Below are positions 14,291 through 21,340 of a stretch of DNA of 22,193 bases, piece by piece; the stretch's first letter is position 1; every line of letters starts with the position of its first letter. The notes under the pieces were generated by a model. That model was not told the origin of the DNA, did not search any database, and was given only the letters and a program-made list of their open reading frames with translations. The translations under genes were made by a program, and so were the position numbers. This stretch comes from Thermoanaerobacterales bacterium UBA4880 (lineage in GTDB: Bacteria; Bacillota; Thermoanaerobacteria; Thermoanaerobacterales; UBA4877), in assembly GCA_002399285.1 (NCBI GenBank), contig DHDI01000009.1, positions 10,121-32,313 of the forward strand. Reading direction: 5' to 3'.

Positions 14291-14650
14291 ACGCTCAAAA
14301 AAGGGATATAGGTTGCGATTGCTGATTTCCAGTCCCTCCGATACACAAAGCAGCGTTACCTTGTGTTCGTTCAAAAGGCCAATGTACGACTGCACCATGC
14401 CCCACTCCCGCCCGAGCCGCGAAAGGTTTTTCACCAGCACCACATCAACCTCGCCCGCGCATACGGCCCTTGTGATCTCTGCCAGCGCCGGACGCTCCAA
14501 TGTAAGGCCGCTCCCACTTTCCGCTTGAACGCTGATAATGGTATAGCCGTTTCGCTCGGCGTACCAGCGCAGTTCGGCGGCTTGGGCCTCCAGTCTGAAC
14601 GTGTCCTCACGGGCCACACGGCAGTAAAGGGCGACTCGCAATTTTTTCAT
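14270..14650 (-). CDS. Short serine-recombinase-like protein lacking the catalytic serine
   Basis: The 126-aa protein is a lone resolvase-type catalytic domain: RVALYCRVAREDTFRLEAQ, then VDVVLVKNLSRLGREWG and LCVSEG. In active relatives the residue after 'YCRV' is the nucleophile serine; here it is Ala13 (codon GCC), while the downstream arginine motif is kept. There is no recombinase, zinc-ribbon or coiled-coil part. I use the ATG at 14650, preceded by AAGGTGGTG; an ATG at 14689 would overlap the large recombinase gene. The ribosome site overlaps the stop of that gene (13-bp gap), so the two are probably made together. It may be a regulatory or structural partner of the large recombinase. 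Confidence 0.8.
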   Translation of the reverse strand: MKKLRVALYCRVAREDTFRLEAQAAELRWYAERNGYTIISVQAESGSGLTLERPALAEITRAVCAGEVDVVLVKNLSRLGREWGMVQSYIGLLNEHKVTLLCVSEGLEISNRNLYPFFERKKTECP

Positions 14651-14663
14651 ACCTTGCACCACC

Positions 14664-16388
14664 TTATGACGCGATCCGCGCCGGTTCATAGCTGACTACT
14701 ACACCTTTTCTCGTTTCCATGAGAACATCCACCTCGGGAATATCCTCCCGATCCGGCACCGAGAACGCGCCGATGCAGTTGTAATGAATGACGATCTGCT
14801 GGGTGGTGAGCCCGTCCTCCTGCTTTTCAGCGTGGTACACGTCGATGTGGTCAATAAGCTCCGTCACCATGCGTTGGGTGAGCGTTTGCGCCCCTGTGTA
14901 GCGCCGGACGGTATCGAGGAACAAGTCTGTTGTAAGTTGTTGGCCGCCGGACTTTTTCAGTTCCGCTTTCAGGGCTTTTATTTTCACGGCGTTTTCGCCC
15001 TGCTCCTGCTCATACCGTTTGGACATTTTAGAGAACCGCGTATCGTCGATCTTGCCGGACACGTTATCCTCGTACAGCCGTTCAAAGAGGACATCCAATT
15101 CCTTGTCCCGCGCCAGCAGGCCGTCGAGCTCCCTTTGCTTTCGATCCCGGTCACTTTGGGCCACCTTTGCGGAATGGCCCATGATTTCCTTTACGAAGTC
15201 CTCCTCGTAGTCATCGGCAAATTGTGTCAGGCGTTGAAGCTCTTGCATGACTACCTGTTCCAGAAAGTCCAGCCGAATGTAATGCGTAGCGGAACACTTG
15301 CGAAGCCCGGAATTGTGATTGGCGCAACTGAAAAACTTGATGTCGTGATTGCCCTGATTGAAATGGAAATTGAGGTTTGCGCCGCACTCGGGGCATTTCA
15401 GCAGGCCGGAGAAGATGCTGCGCTCCTGCGTGACCGTCGGCTTTTTGCGGCGGGTGCCGCTTTTCAGGCTTTGTACCTTTTCCCACGTTTCCCGGTCTAT
15501 TACGGCTTCATGGACTCCGAGAAATACGGCCCGATTTTCCTCCGGGTTTTCAATACGCTGTTTCATCTTATACGACTTGGAGTAGGTTTTGAAGTTAATC
15601 ACATCGCCGCAATACTCTTGCAATTCGAGGATTTTCCGAATGGTGGTATGCCCCCATTTCGTAGGCTCCAGCGTACTCTTGGAACCGCCGCGCTTTATGC
15701 CCTTGCTTTGCCAGTAGTGAGTGGGGGTGAAAACTCCGTCCCGCCCCAGCGCGGCGGCTGTTTCCGAAAGGCCATACCCGTCCAGCGCCATTTGATAAAT
15801 CCGACGCACTACAGCGGCGGCCTCCGGGTCTATGATCCAATGCTTGGGGTCATCCGGGTTTTTCATGTAACCGTAGGGCGGAGCCGATAGCGGGATGCCG
15901 GAATTGCCTTTGAGCTTGTTGACGATCCGGCGCTTTTTGGAAATGTCTTTGGCGTACCATTCGTTCATAATATTGCGGAATGGGGTAAACTCGTTGTCGC
16001 CTTCCTCGCCGTCTACACCATCGGAAACGGCGATTAGCCGCACGTCATGCTGTGGAAAAAACTCCTCGGTGTAATAGCCGACCTTTAAGTAATCGCGGCC
16101 CAGCCGGGACAGGTCTTTAACGATCACAGCGGAGATATAGCCCGCCTCAACCGCTTTTATCATCTGCTGGAAACCGGGCCGGTCAAGGGTCGTGCCGGTA
16201 ATCCCATCATCAACGAAAAACAAGGTTTCGGTATAGCCCTTTTCTTTGGCCACCTTTTGAAGTATCTTTTTCTGATTGGTGATGCTGTTGGACTCGCAGT
16301 CCATGTTATCATCCCGGCTCAAACGGCAGTACAGGGCGGCGGTATCGTCCATGCGCCTCGTGTGGTTTTTTGTGCTTGACTGTTTCAA
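14664..16388 (-). CDS. TnpX/TndX-like large serine recombinase
   Basis: The protein of about 574 aa would excise and insert the element through a serine-linked intermediate. It has the catalytic domain with Ser24 in ALYCRLSRDD, DDGITGTTLDRPGF, and IVKDLSRLGRDYLKVG; a recombinase domain from about 165 (GIPLSAPPYGYM); a zinc ribbon (CPECG...CANH...C); a long coiled coil; and a C-terminal DUF4368-like part (LIDHIDVYHAEKQ..). I start at TTG 16388 because GGAAGGAGG lies 6 nt upstream; an ATG at 16481 has no ribosome site. It follows tnpW by about 90 bp and is followed by the catalytically altered short partner. Confidence 0.95.
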   Translation of the reverse strand: MKQSSTKNHTRRMDDTAALYCRLSRDDNMDCESNSITNQKKILQKVAKEKGYTETLFFVDDGITGTTLDRPGFQQMIKAVEAGYISAVIVKDLSRLGRDYLKVGYYTEEFFPQHDVRLIAVSDGVDGEEGDNEFTPFRNIMNEWYAKDISKKRRIVNKLKGNSGIPLSAPPYGYMKNPDDPKHWIIDPEAAAVVRRIYQMALDGYGLSETAAALGRDGVFTPTHYWQSKGIKRGGSKSTLEPTKWGHTTIRKILELQEYCGDVINFKTYSKSYKMKQRIENPEENRAVFLGVHEAVIDRETWEKVQSLKSGTRRKKPTVTQERSIFSGLLKCPECGANLNFHFNQGNHDIKFFSCANHNSGLRKCSATHYIRLDFLEQVVMQELQRLTQFADDYEEDFVKEIMGHSAKVAQSDRDRKQRELDGLLARDKELDVLFERLYEDNVSGKIDDTRFSKMSKRYEQEQGENAVKIKALKAELKKSGGQQLTTDLFLDTVRRYTGAQTLTQRMVTELIDHIDVYHAEKQEDGLTTQQIVIHYNCIGAFSVPDREDIPEVDVLMETRKGVVVSYEPARIAS

Positions 16389-16477
16389 AATAACCTCCTT
16401 CCCGGCAGTCAAGCAAATAGTATTTCCACTTATATTATACCTCTGCTGACCGCCCGTGTTAAGGATGCCGATGACAC

Positions 16478-16624
16478 TCAAGCCCGCTCTATATCTGCCC
16501 TCATGAGCTTTAAGAGGATGTCTCTGATCGTTTCGCCCGGCTTTTTGTCCTTATAAACCGGCGTCACGATAAAAGTGATTTTACCCACCCGATAGGTGTA
16601 TTGTTCTTTCCCGTTGTCCGGCAT
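16478..16624 (-). CDS. tnpW: TnpW-like transposon protein
   Basis: The 48-aa product is MPDNGKEQYTYRVGKITFIV followed by TPVYKDKKPGETIRDILLKL and a short tail. A 'Y-V-G-F-V-PV-...-ET--D-L-KLM--D-E' pattern just upstream of the large recombinase is that of TnpW of Tn4451-type elements; its role is not established. The ATG at 16624 has a GGAAGGAGG site; the longer in-frame reading to 16753 would run through a 14-bp stem-loop and is not used. Confidence 0.85.
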   Translation of the reverse strand: MPDNGKEQYTYRVGKITFIVTPVYKDKKPGETIRDILLKLMRADIERA

Positions 16625-16695
16625 ATTGCCTCCTTCCGAAATACGTTTCTTTTGCAATACGCTTTCACCATTTCCCGCTGTCTCTGTGGGGAAAC

Positions 16696-16733
16696 GCAAA
16701 GGGGCGGCACCCGTAAGGATGCCGCCCCTTTGC
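16696..16733 (-). promoter_or_regulatory. 14-bp perfect stem-loop upstream of tnpW
   Basis: GCAAAGGGGCGGCA pairs perfectly with its complement around a 10-nt loop, between the 66-aa gene and tnpW. No T-run follows on the minus strand. It may attenuate read-through into the recombinase genes or end the upstream message. Confidence 0.6.
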
Positions 16734-16746
16734 CTTGCTCCACCTC

Positions 16747-16765
16747 GGGACAAAACGTCTCGAAG
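16747..16765 (+). repeat. Copy 1 of the GGGACAAAA-N-GTCYCGAAG motif
   Basis: A 19-base imperfect palindrome sits directly after the stop codon of the 66-aa gene. The other copies are at 18645-18663 (plus) and 21453-21471 (minus); all three lie within 30 bp after a gene of the element. Confidence 0.65.
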
Positions 16766-16966
16766 CTAATAGGGACTATTCTGATAATGTCGCTCGGCCT
16801 CTTCCACGCCGCGCATATCGAAAACATAGTGGAGTTCGCCCACCACACGCTGAATATCCTCGGGGGAAAAGCCGCAGTTTTCCATCGCATAGATGACATA
16901 GCCCCGACAAGCGCCGTTGCTCCACGGCTCACTCAGCAGAGCCGCCAGCCTGGGATCGTACTTCAT
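16766..16966 (-). CDS. Conserved small protein of the element's recombination module
   Basis: The 66-aa product (MKYDPRLAALLSEPWSNGAC, then GYVIYAMENCGFSPEDIQRVV and a charged end) is compact, helical and soluble. It is found next to sigma and tnpW genes in related elements as far as I recall, but I know of no function. The ATG at 16966 follows GAGGAGG; a longer reading to 17059 would cross the inverted repeat at 16992-17053. It lies between the sigma-like gene and tnpW. Confidence 0.65.
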   Translation of the reverse strand: MKYDPRLAALLSEPWSNGACRGYVIYAMENCGFSPEDIQRVVGELHYVFDMRGVEEAERHYQNSPY

Positions 16967-16991
16967 GATGTTTTCCTCCTCATAAAAGTTA

Positions 16992-17053
16992 GGGAGCGCC
17001 GCGCTCATTTTCTTGACCTGTCGTAAGACAACAATACTCGGCGCGGCGCTCCC
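16992..17053 (-). promoter_or_regulatory. 13-bp inverted repeat in the leader of the 66-aa gene
   Basis: GGGAGCGCCGCGC (16992-17004) and its exact complement (17041-17053) enclose 36 bp that contain a smaller TTGTCTTACGACA fold. It lies 25 bp upstream of the ATG on the minus strand. It could be an attenuator stem or a binding site; the spacing does not tell which. Confidence 0.55.
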
Positions 17054-17313
17054 GCACAAAAGGCTGCGGCGGCCCGGAGGGACAAGCGGCCAACTTGTCC
17101 TTATGCGGATCGTGGCCGTGGGATAGCCCTAACCCACTCGCGACGCTGGTGTTACTCGCTCGTTCCCCCTTGGGGGAAGTCCCGGCGCACCCGCCGCCCG
17201 GCTCCCCGCGTTTCCTCGGGGCCGCCGCTATTCAGTTGTGGAGAGGATCAAACGCTCCTCTCATATACCAAAGACACTTTGGAGCTAAAACCGAGTAGGC
17301 AAGAAAGAAAATA
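17054..17313 (-). other. Hairpin-rich spacer downstream of the sigma-like gene
   Basis: No gene is seen. Four short perfect stems follow each other: GGACAAG/CTTGTCC (17080-17100), TTCCCCC/GGGGGAA (17163-17178), GAGAGGA/TCCTCTC (17241-17262) and CCAAAG/CTTTGG (17268-17282). None has a clear T-run. They may structure the long message or serve as protein binding sites. Confidence 0.45.
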
Positions 17314-17724
17314 TTAAAATATTTTCCTCATGCGTTCAAGGCCCCGTTTGATAGACTGCCGCACCGTATCTTCACACACGCCCTCGGCCTCGGCTACCTC
17401 TTTTACGCTCTTTCCGAGAATGATACAGGCATCGATCCGGCGCCCCTGCGTCTCGGGCAGAGAATTGAGGGCGCGGCACAGGCGGCAGAATGTTTCTTTG
17501 CGCTCTAAAAGCTCCTGCGGTGTCGGCTCTGAAAGGCAAGCCGAGTATTCGATCCCATCGTCACAATCGAGGGAATACTGCGCCTTGTTGCGTGTGACGC
17601 GCCGCTGGTGGGCCGCTTCATACAGCTTGTCCGCACGGAGTACCTCCGCTACCTCATCGGGAACATCAATAAGCTGATCTTCTATATACCACGGGTAAAA
17701 ATCCCGCAAATTGATCGTTGCCAT
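17314..17724 (-). CDS. Sigma-70 region-4-like regulator of the element
   Basis: The 136-aa protein ends in a clear sigma region 4 HTH (LCRALNSLPETQGRRIDACI, then GKSVKEVAEAEGVCEDTVRQ and SIKRGLERMRKIF). The N-terminal half (YPWYIEDQLIDVPDEVAEVL) lacks a normal sigma region 2. Such proteins are standard in Tn916/Tn1549-type elements and are thought to switch on transfer or excision genes. The ATG at 17724 has a GGAGG site that abuts a 12-bp stem-loop. The genes for the 66-aa protein, TnpW and both recombinases follow on the same strand. Confidence 0.85.
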   Translation of the reverse strand: MATINLRDFYPWYIEDQLIDVPDEVAEVLRADKLYEAAHQRRVTRNKAQYSLDCDDGIEYSACLSEPTPQELLERKETFCRLCRALNSLPETQGRRIDACIILGKSVKEVAEAEGVCEDTVRQSIKRGLERMRKIF

Positions 17725-17734
17725 AAGTAAACCT

Positions 17735-17768
17735 CCATTCGATTTTTGGGGAAAAGAAAATCGAATGG
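17735..17768 (-). promoter_or_regulatory. 12-bp stem-loop at the ribosome site of the sigma-like gene
   Basis: CCATTCGATTTT (17735-17746) and its exact complement (17757-17768) flank a 10-nt loop. On the minus strand the 3' arm ends in GAATGG and runs straight into AGG, so the GGAGG ribosome site is partly paired. Confidence 0.65.
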
Positions 17769-18292
17769 GACATGGCGGGGATCGGCAGCCGGGACAGCCG
17801 CCGCGCAGAATATCAGACCATATTGGCCCGAAGCTCCTACGGGGCTTGTCCGAGAAATGACAAATAAAAAACGCACCTGCGCGGAGCGGCCTCCACCCGG
17901 CACGTTGTAATTGGCAAATATTACATATTGCTATGCCACAAATTGCACTCCACAGGGCATATAAGCACCTTGCAGAGAAACGGCTTTTTTTAACCGTTTA
18001 CCTTGTAGAATTGCCCGTATGATATACAGGCTGTCGGTTAAATTGCCTCCTCTTTAGAAAAATAGAATTGCACAAACAAAAACAGCATCGCCAAAGCTCC
18101 TTCCGGTCTGCTTTGACAGATGCTTAAATCTGATTTTGCATACGTTGAAATAACCGGCCAAAGCAGACTTTTTTTTCTTGCCTTGTCCGGCTGTTTGCTT
18201 TTGTATTATGAAATATGTTTCACATCAATAGGACGGATAACCACATTATGTAATTGCCTCTCATCCACTAAACTAATAGGGGGTGATATAAA
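17769..18292. other. Regulatory spacer between the sigma-like and XRE genes
   Basis: About 520 bp separate two divergent regulatory genes, and I see no coding region I can support. The promoters of both should lie here, but no consensus pair stands out. The only clear element is the terminator-like structure at 18105-18177 on the plus strand, which has no gene in front of it. Confidence 0.5.
18105..18177 (+). terminator. Terminator-like structure without an upstream gene
   Basis: GTCTGCTTTG (18106-18115) pairs with CAAAGCAGAC (18159-18168), which is followed by T8. The 43-nt loop can fold further (AGAT-GCTTAA-ATCT). It could end a small RNA made in the spacer or protect the XRE gene from read-through. 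Confidence 0.5.
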
Positions 18293-18631
18293 ATGCACTA
18301 TGATATGAAACACATGGACATCATCATTCAAGAAGCCCGTATTGCACATGGAATGACACAATCAGCTTTGGCTGAAAAAATAGATATATCTTTGCGAACT
18401 GTCATTGCCATCGAAACAGGGAAACGCAATCCGACTTTTGAGGTTCTTTATAAGATGGTCCGGGAACTGAATATCCCCGCCGATCTTATTTTCCGTCCTG
18501 ATGATGTGCCCGGTACACCTGAACAGGAACAATTCATCCGTGAGTTCAGAGACGCCAACGAACAGGAGCAGAGAATAGCCATAGCTTCAACAAGAAGCGT
18601 TTGGCGAGAACTTCGCCGCGTCAAAATCTAA
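18293..18631 (+). CDS. XRE-family HTH regulator
   Basis: The 112-aa cytoplasmic protein has an N-terminal Cro/C1 HTH (about 8-62: EARIAHGMTQSALAEKIDIS, then RTVIAIETGKRNPTFEVLYK) and a short charged C-terminal part. It resembles the regulators that sit divergent to the sigma-like gene in Tn1549-type elements and probably represses transfer functions; this is inference from position. The ATG follows GGGGGTGAT. Fourteen bases after its stop lies copy 2 of the 19-bp motif, and the base composition turns AT-rich from there on. Confidence 0.9.
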   Translation: MHYDMKHMDIIIQEARIAHGMTQSALAEKIDISLRTVIAIETGKRNPTFEVLYKMVRELNIPADLIFRPDDVPGTPEQEQFIREFRDANEQEQRIAIASTRSVWRELRRVKI

Positions 18632-18644
18632 AGGTAGATACTTA

Positions 18645-18663
18645 GGGACAAAAAGTCTCGAAG
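18645..18663 (+). repeat. Copy 2 of the GGGACAAAA-N-GTCYCGAAG motif
   Basis: This copy lies just after the XRE gene at the left border of the AT-rich cargo. It shares 18 of 19 bases with copy 1 (16747-16765). Confidence 0.65.
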
Positions 18664-18678
18664 TGCGCAAAAAAGAAA

Positions 18679-18713
18679 GAGCCGTTAACCAATTAAAACA
18701 TGGTTATCGGCTC
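18679..18713 (-). terminator. Terminator of the cysteine-rich KTR gene
   Basis: GAGCCG-TT-AACCA pairs with TGGTT-AT-CGGCTC with one mismatch; the minus strand continues with CTTTCTTTTTT. The gene's stop codon lies within the stem. Confidence 0.7.
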
Positions 18714-18892
18714 TGCGTCTTAGCGTCTGGCTCTTTGATAACTGACATGTTCAGTTGTTTTACATTGATTATCGTTTCCTGTTTACACTTGGGACAAAAT
18801 AGCGGGAAGTTTTCAAGTACCGTATCCCCTCGTATCCTAATACGGGTCTTATTATTGCAGACAGGACACAATATCCACTTAGTATCTTTCAT
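18704..18892 (-). CDS. Cysteine-rich KTR-domain protein
   Basis: The 62-aa product has two CxxC knuckles (ILCPVCNNKTRIRIR and FPLFCPKCKQETIINVKQ) that should bind one zinc, then a NMSVIKEPDAKTQSR tail. The 'C-x-x-C-x-NKTR' pattern is that of the Cys_rich_KTR family, often found beside tet(M) and other cargo in conjugative transposons; its role is unknown. The ATG at 18892 has a GAGGTGGTG site; the upstream in-frame ATG at 18931 is not needed. Confidence 0.8.
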   Translation of the reverse strand: MKDTKWILCPVCNNKTRIRIRGDTVLENFPLFCPKCKQETIINVKQLNMSVIKEPDAKTQSR

Positions 18893-18938
18893 TACACCAC
18901 CTCTGTCTGCTGCATTTTTACATCTCAGCAAAACTCAT

Positions 18939-19167
18939 TTACGGTTCTTTTGCGGTATAATCAATAATTATTTTCCCGCAGATTTGACATCTGTGCGCTT
19001 GCGTAGATGGGGATTTCAAATAATTATAGTCGGATATTTGCGTAAAGCCTTCTATATACCGGACACCCTTTGTTCCAGTTGGTTTTGAGTCAATCCAGCA
19101 GCAATCCATTATTTGACGAAGCGATGAATCCCGTTTTCATTTCATTTTCACAAAAAGGACATTTCAT
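18939..19167 (-). pseudogene. Frameshifted zinc-ribbon protein (DUF6487/PF20097-like)
   Basis: From ATG 19167 the frame reads MKCPFCENEMKTGFIASSNN, GLLLD and stops. One base shift near 19093-19103 restores WIDSKPTGTKGVRYIEGFTQ and onward to AHRCQICGKIIIDYTAKEP. The intact form would be about 75 aa with a CPFC...CQIC zinc pair and a KIIIDY end, which fits the small zinc-ribbon proteins that often accompany Cys_rich_KTR-type cargo. Unless the shift is a sequencing error, it is inactive. The family name is from pattern memory. Confidence 0.7.
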
Positions 19168-19188
19168 AATTGCTTCACCCTTAATGGA

Positions 19189-19359
19189 TTATTTTTTATT
19201 CTTTTCTTTTGCCGCAATCTGCGAGAAGATCAGGGACAGGATAGCGGGGATAGGTACGAATAATAACGATCCGTTTTTGGTTAGTACGAAATAGCCCGCC
19301 ATGATTAAGGCCAATACCGCAAATATGATTGCAGTAACCCGTAATATTTTACTTTTCAT
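19189..19359 (-). CDS. Small two-helix membrane protein
   Basis: The 56-aa product, MKSKILRVTAIIFAVLALIM, GYFVLTKNGSLLFVPIPAIL, then SLIFSQIAAKEKNKK, has two membrane segments joined by a short polar turn and a basic tail. An AGGAGGG site precedes the ATG. It follows the broken ABC-2 permease by 17 bp on the same strand and is probably in the same message. No function is known to me; it may assist the transporter. Confidence 0.7.
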   Translation of the reverse strand: MKSKILRVTAIIFAVLALIMAGYFVLTKNGSLLFVPIPAILSLIFSQIAAKEKNKK

Positions 19360-19376
19360 TATCTAAGTCCCTCCTT

Positions 19377-20022
19377 TTAGGAATGTTTTTTTGTATAAAA
19401 CCAGATTGAAACCCGCATGGAGCAAAGCACTAATAGCGCCAAACCGATGATGGCAAATACTGTAAGCATCACAATTTGATTAGGCGTCGGCAAGGTAATA
19501 TTGAGATTTGCCGCTTTTAACAGAAATGTTCCACCCGACGCTAATGCTACGAATATTAGGACGATAGCGGTACCGCCGTTCTGGCCCCAAATATAGTTTG
19601 CAGGCAAAATCAGCAGTAAATATATAAAGCCGCCAATCAAGCCAACACCGCTAAACAACAAATGTAGCGTGATGCTAAGTTCATGTAGAAGAAAATAGGC
19701 ACCTACGTTTAATACAAGTGCAAATGCAGAACAAAACAGAAGTATGATAATGCAAAATATATATCGACTGTAAACAATCTGCTTTCTTGTAACTGGCATA
19801 GCGATTGCAAATCTATCCCATTTCCATTGTTCATCACAGGAGAGTTAGTGTAATAGGGATAGACGAGGAGACAAGCATGGGCAGAACTGTTCCAAGAATA
19901 ATAGCCCCGATGCTTTTCATTGAAACAAGAATAATTAGAGCCAAAACAATGAGTATTACCAAAGGGACGGGGCTGAATTTCTTAAACAGGGTTATCTTAT
20001 CTTTGATTATCAGTCCTTTCAT
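19377..20022 (-). pseudogene. ABC-2 permease broken by a frameshift
   Basis: The N-terminal part (ATG 20022, MKGLIIKDKITLFKKF and about two membrane segments) ends after IPITLTLL at a TGATGA pair near 19833. In the next frame the protein resumes with CDEQWKWDRFAIAMPVTRKQ and continues through four or more membrane segments to 19377. The whole would be about 215 aa, like ABC-2 (PF13346-type) permeases that partner YtrB/BcrA-like ATPases. One indel near 19833-19850 explains it. The start overlaps the ATPase stop (ATGA). The exporter is probably dead unless frameshifting or a sequence error is involved. Confidence 0.8.
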
Positions 20023-20876
20023 TGTTTTTCTCCTTTCACATAAAACAACATAATATCATCAAGCGTCGCATTATCCACAACACAATTTTTATACTTCTTT
20101 TGGGCCGTATCTTTGTCTGCAACCAACACCTGCCACTCATAGTCTTGCTTTCGATAAGCAATAATTTCAGATTTATCCAGGCTATCAAAACATGCTGCTC
20201 CACAATGGATAATGCCATAATGATAGATTAGTTCGTCTTTCGTCTTGCTGAAAAGTATTTTCCCTTTGTGGATAAAAGTAATATAGTCGGCAATTTTCTC
20301 TAAATCGTTAGTAATATGGGATGAAAACAAGATTGAATGGTTCTCGTCCTGCACAAAATCCAAAAGAATATCCATGATTTCATCCCGCATTATAGGGTCA
20401 AGGCCGCTGGTGGCTTCATCCAAAATCAATAATTGAGAATTATGTGATAGTGCAATCGCAAAACATAGTTTTACTTTCATACCTCTGGGAAAATTTTTTA
20501 TCGGCTTGCTCACAGGAAGCTCAAATTTTTTTATATACTGTTCAAAGGCTCTATGTTCCCAAGCCGAATAGATACAACTAAAAACCTTTTCAATCTCAAC
20601 GGCCGTATACAGGTCGGGTAGCGGGCTGTCATCAAAAACTACGCCGACAGCATTTTTAATCTCTGTTTCACATTGTATATGGTCTTTTTCGAAGATAGAT
20701 ACGGTGCCTCCATCTTTTGCGATTTCATTTAGGATGATATTGATTGTGGTGGTTTTACCCGCTCCGTTTTCGCCAATAAGTCCCATAATGGCTCCCTGCG
20801 GAATTGAAAAGCTCACCTTATCCAGCAAAAAATCCCCATAGTCTTTTGTTAAATCTGCTATTTCTAAAATACTCAT
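20019..20876 (-). CDS. ABC exporter ATPase, YtrB/BcrA-like
   Basis: The 285-aa ATPase has Walker A GENGAGKTTT (about 36-45), the signature region NFPRGMKVKLCFAIALSH, Walker B LLILDEATSGLDP and the H-loop SSHIT. The 'RGMK-KL' form of the signature is usual in ATPases paired with ABC-2 permeases; the A in LDEATSGLDP, where most have P, is a mild change. These exporters answer to cell-wall-active peptides in Bacillota, but no substrate can be given here. The gene is 1 bp downstream of the GntR regulator and overlaps the broken permease. Confidence 0.92.
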   Translation of the reverse strand: MSILEIADLTKDYGDFLLDKVSFSIPQGAIMGLIGENGAGKTTTINIILNEIAKDGGTVSIFEKDHIQCETEIKNAVGVVFDDSPLPDLYTAVEIEKVFSCIYSAWEHRAFEQYIKKFELPVSKPIKNFPRGMKVKLCFAIALSHNSQLLILDEATSGLDPIMRDEIMDILLDFVQDENHSILFSSHITNDLEKIADYITFIHKGKILFSKTKDELIYHYGIIHCGAACFDSLDKSEIIAYRKQDYEWQVLVADKDTAQKKYKNCVVDNATLDDIMLFYVKGEKQ

Positions 20877-20877
20877 A

Positions 20878-21255
20878 TTAGTTCACCTCCTGATAGAATA
20901 GCTTTAATAGCTCGACAAGTTTTTCAACAGGAATCCCGCTTGTTCTGCCAATCTCGGCGGCCTCCTGTAAATGTTCTTCTGCTTGGCGTTGCTTTTCCTC
21001 TTGAATAAAATCTCTGTTTTGAGCAGATACAAAACTCCCACGCCCAACAGTAGTTTCAATAAATCCATCCCGCTGCAAATCCTCATATGCCTTTTGGACC
21101 GTGATTACGCTGACATGTAGAGATTTTGCTAATGAACGCATAGATGGGATGGGATCGCCTGCCTGTAATTCGCCACTCATAATCAAAGCCTTCATCTGTG
21201 AAGTTATCTGCTCATAAATGGGCTTACTTGTGTTGCTACTGATTATGATTTCCAC
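20878..21255 (-). CDS. GntR-family regulator, YtrA-type
   Basis: The 125-aa protein has a winged HTH (KPIYEQITSQMKALIMSGEL, IPSMRSLAKSLHVSVITVQK, then GFIETTVGRGSFV) and only a short helical tail, the YtrA layout. Such repressors control the ABC exporter genes that follow them. The start is a GTG at 21255 with an AGGGGG site; a nearby ATG is in the wrong frame. A palindrome overlaps the promoter's start point, consistent with autoregulation. Confidence 0.9.
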   Translation of the reverse strand: MEIIISSNTSKPIYEQITSQMKALIMSGELQAGDPIPSMRSLAKSLHVSVITVQKAYEDLQRDGFIETTVGRGSFVSAQNRDFIQEEKQRQAEEHLQEAAEIGRTSGIPVEKLVELLKLFYQEVN

Positions 21256-21279
21256 ATGATACCCCCTATCGTCATATGG

Positions 21280-21300
21280 TGTACTTATTGTTTAAGCACA
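21280..21300 (-). promoter_or_regulatory. Probable YtrA-type operator
   Basis: TGTACTTA and TTAAGCACA form an imperfect inverted repeat (plus strand) around a 4-5 bp centre, directly downstream of the -10 box. Binding here would block transcription of the regulator-ABC operon. Confidence 0.6.
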
Positions 21301-21328
21301 TTATATAGCGGTTCGAGTTGATTGTCAA
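21300..21328 (-). promoter_or_regulatory. Consensus promoter of the GntR-ABC operon
   Basis: On the minus strand TTGACA (21328-21323) and TATAAT (21305-21300) are perfect sigma-A boxes with 17 bp between them. Confidence 0.85.
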
Positions 21329-21340
21329 TATTAAAGACAC

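Noticed and set aside
14784..15890. 368-aa plus-strand reading opposite the large recombinase
   Set aside because: It is antisense to a well-supported gene, lacks a ribosome site and shows no domain; long antisense frames are common opposite GC-rich codons.
17682..17903. 73-aa minus-strand reading upstream of the sigma-like gene
   Set aside because: It crosses the stem-loop and ribosome site of the sigma-like gene in another frame and has no ribosome site of its own.
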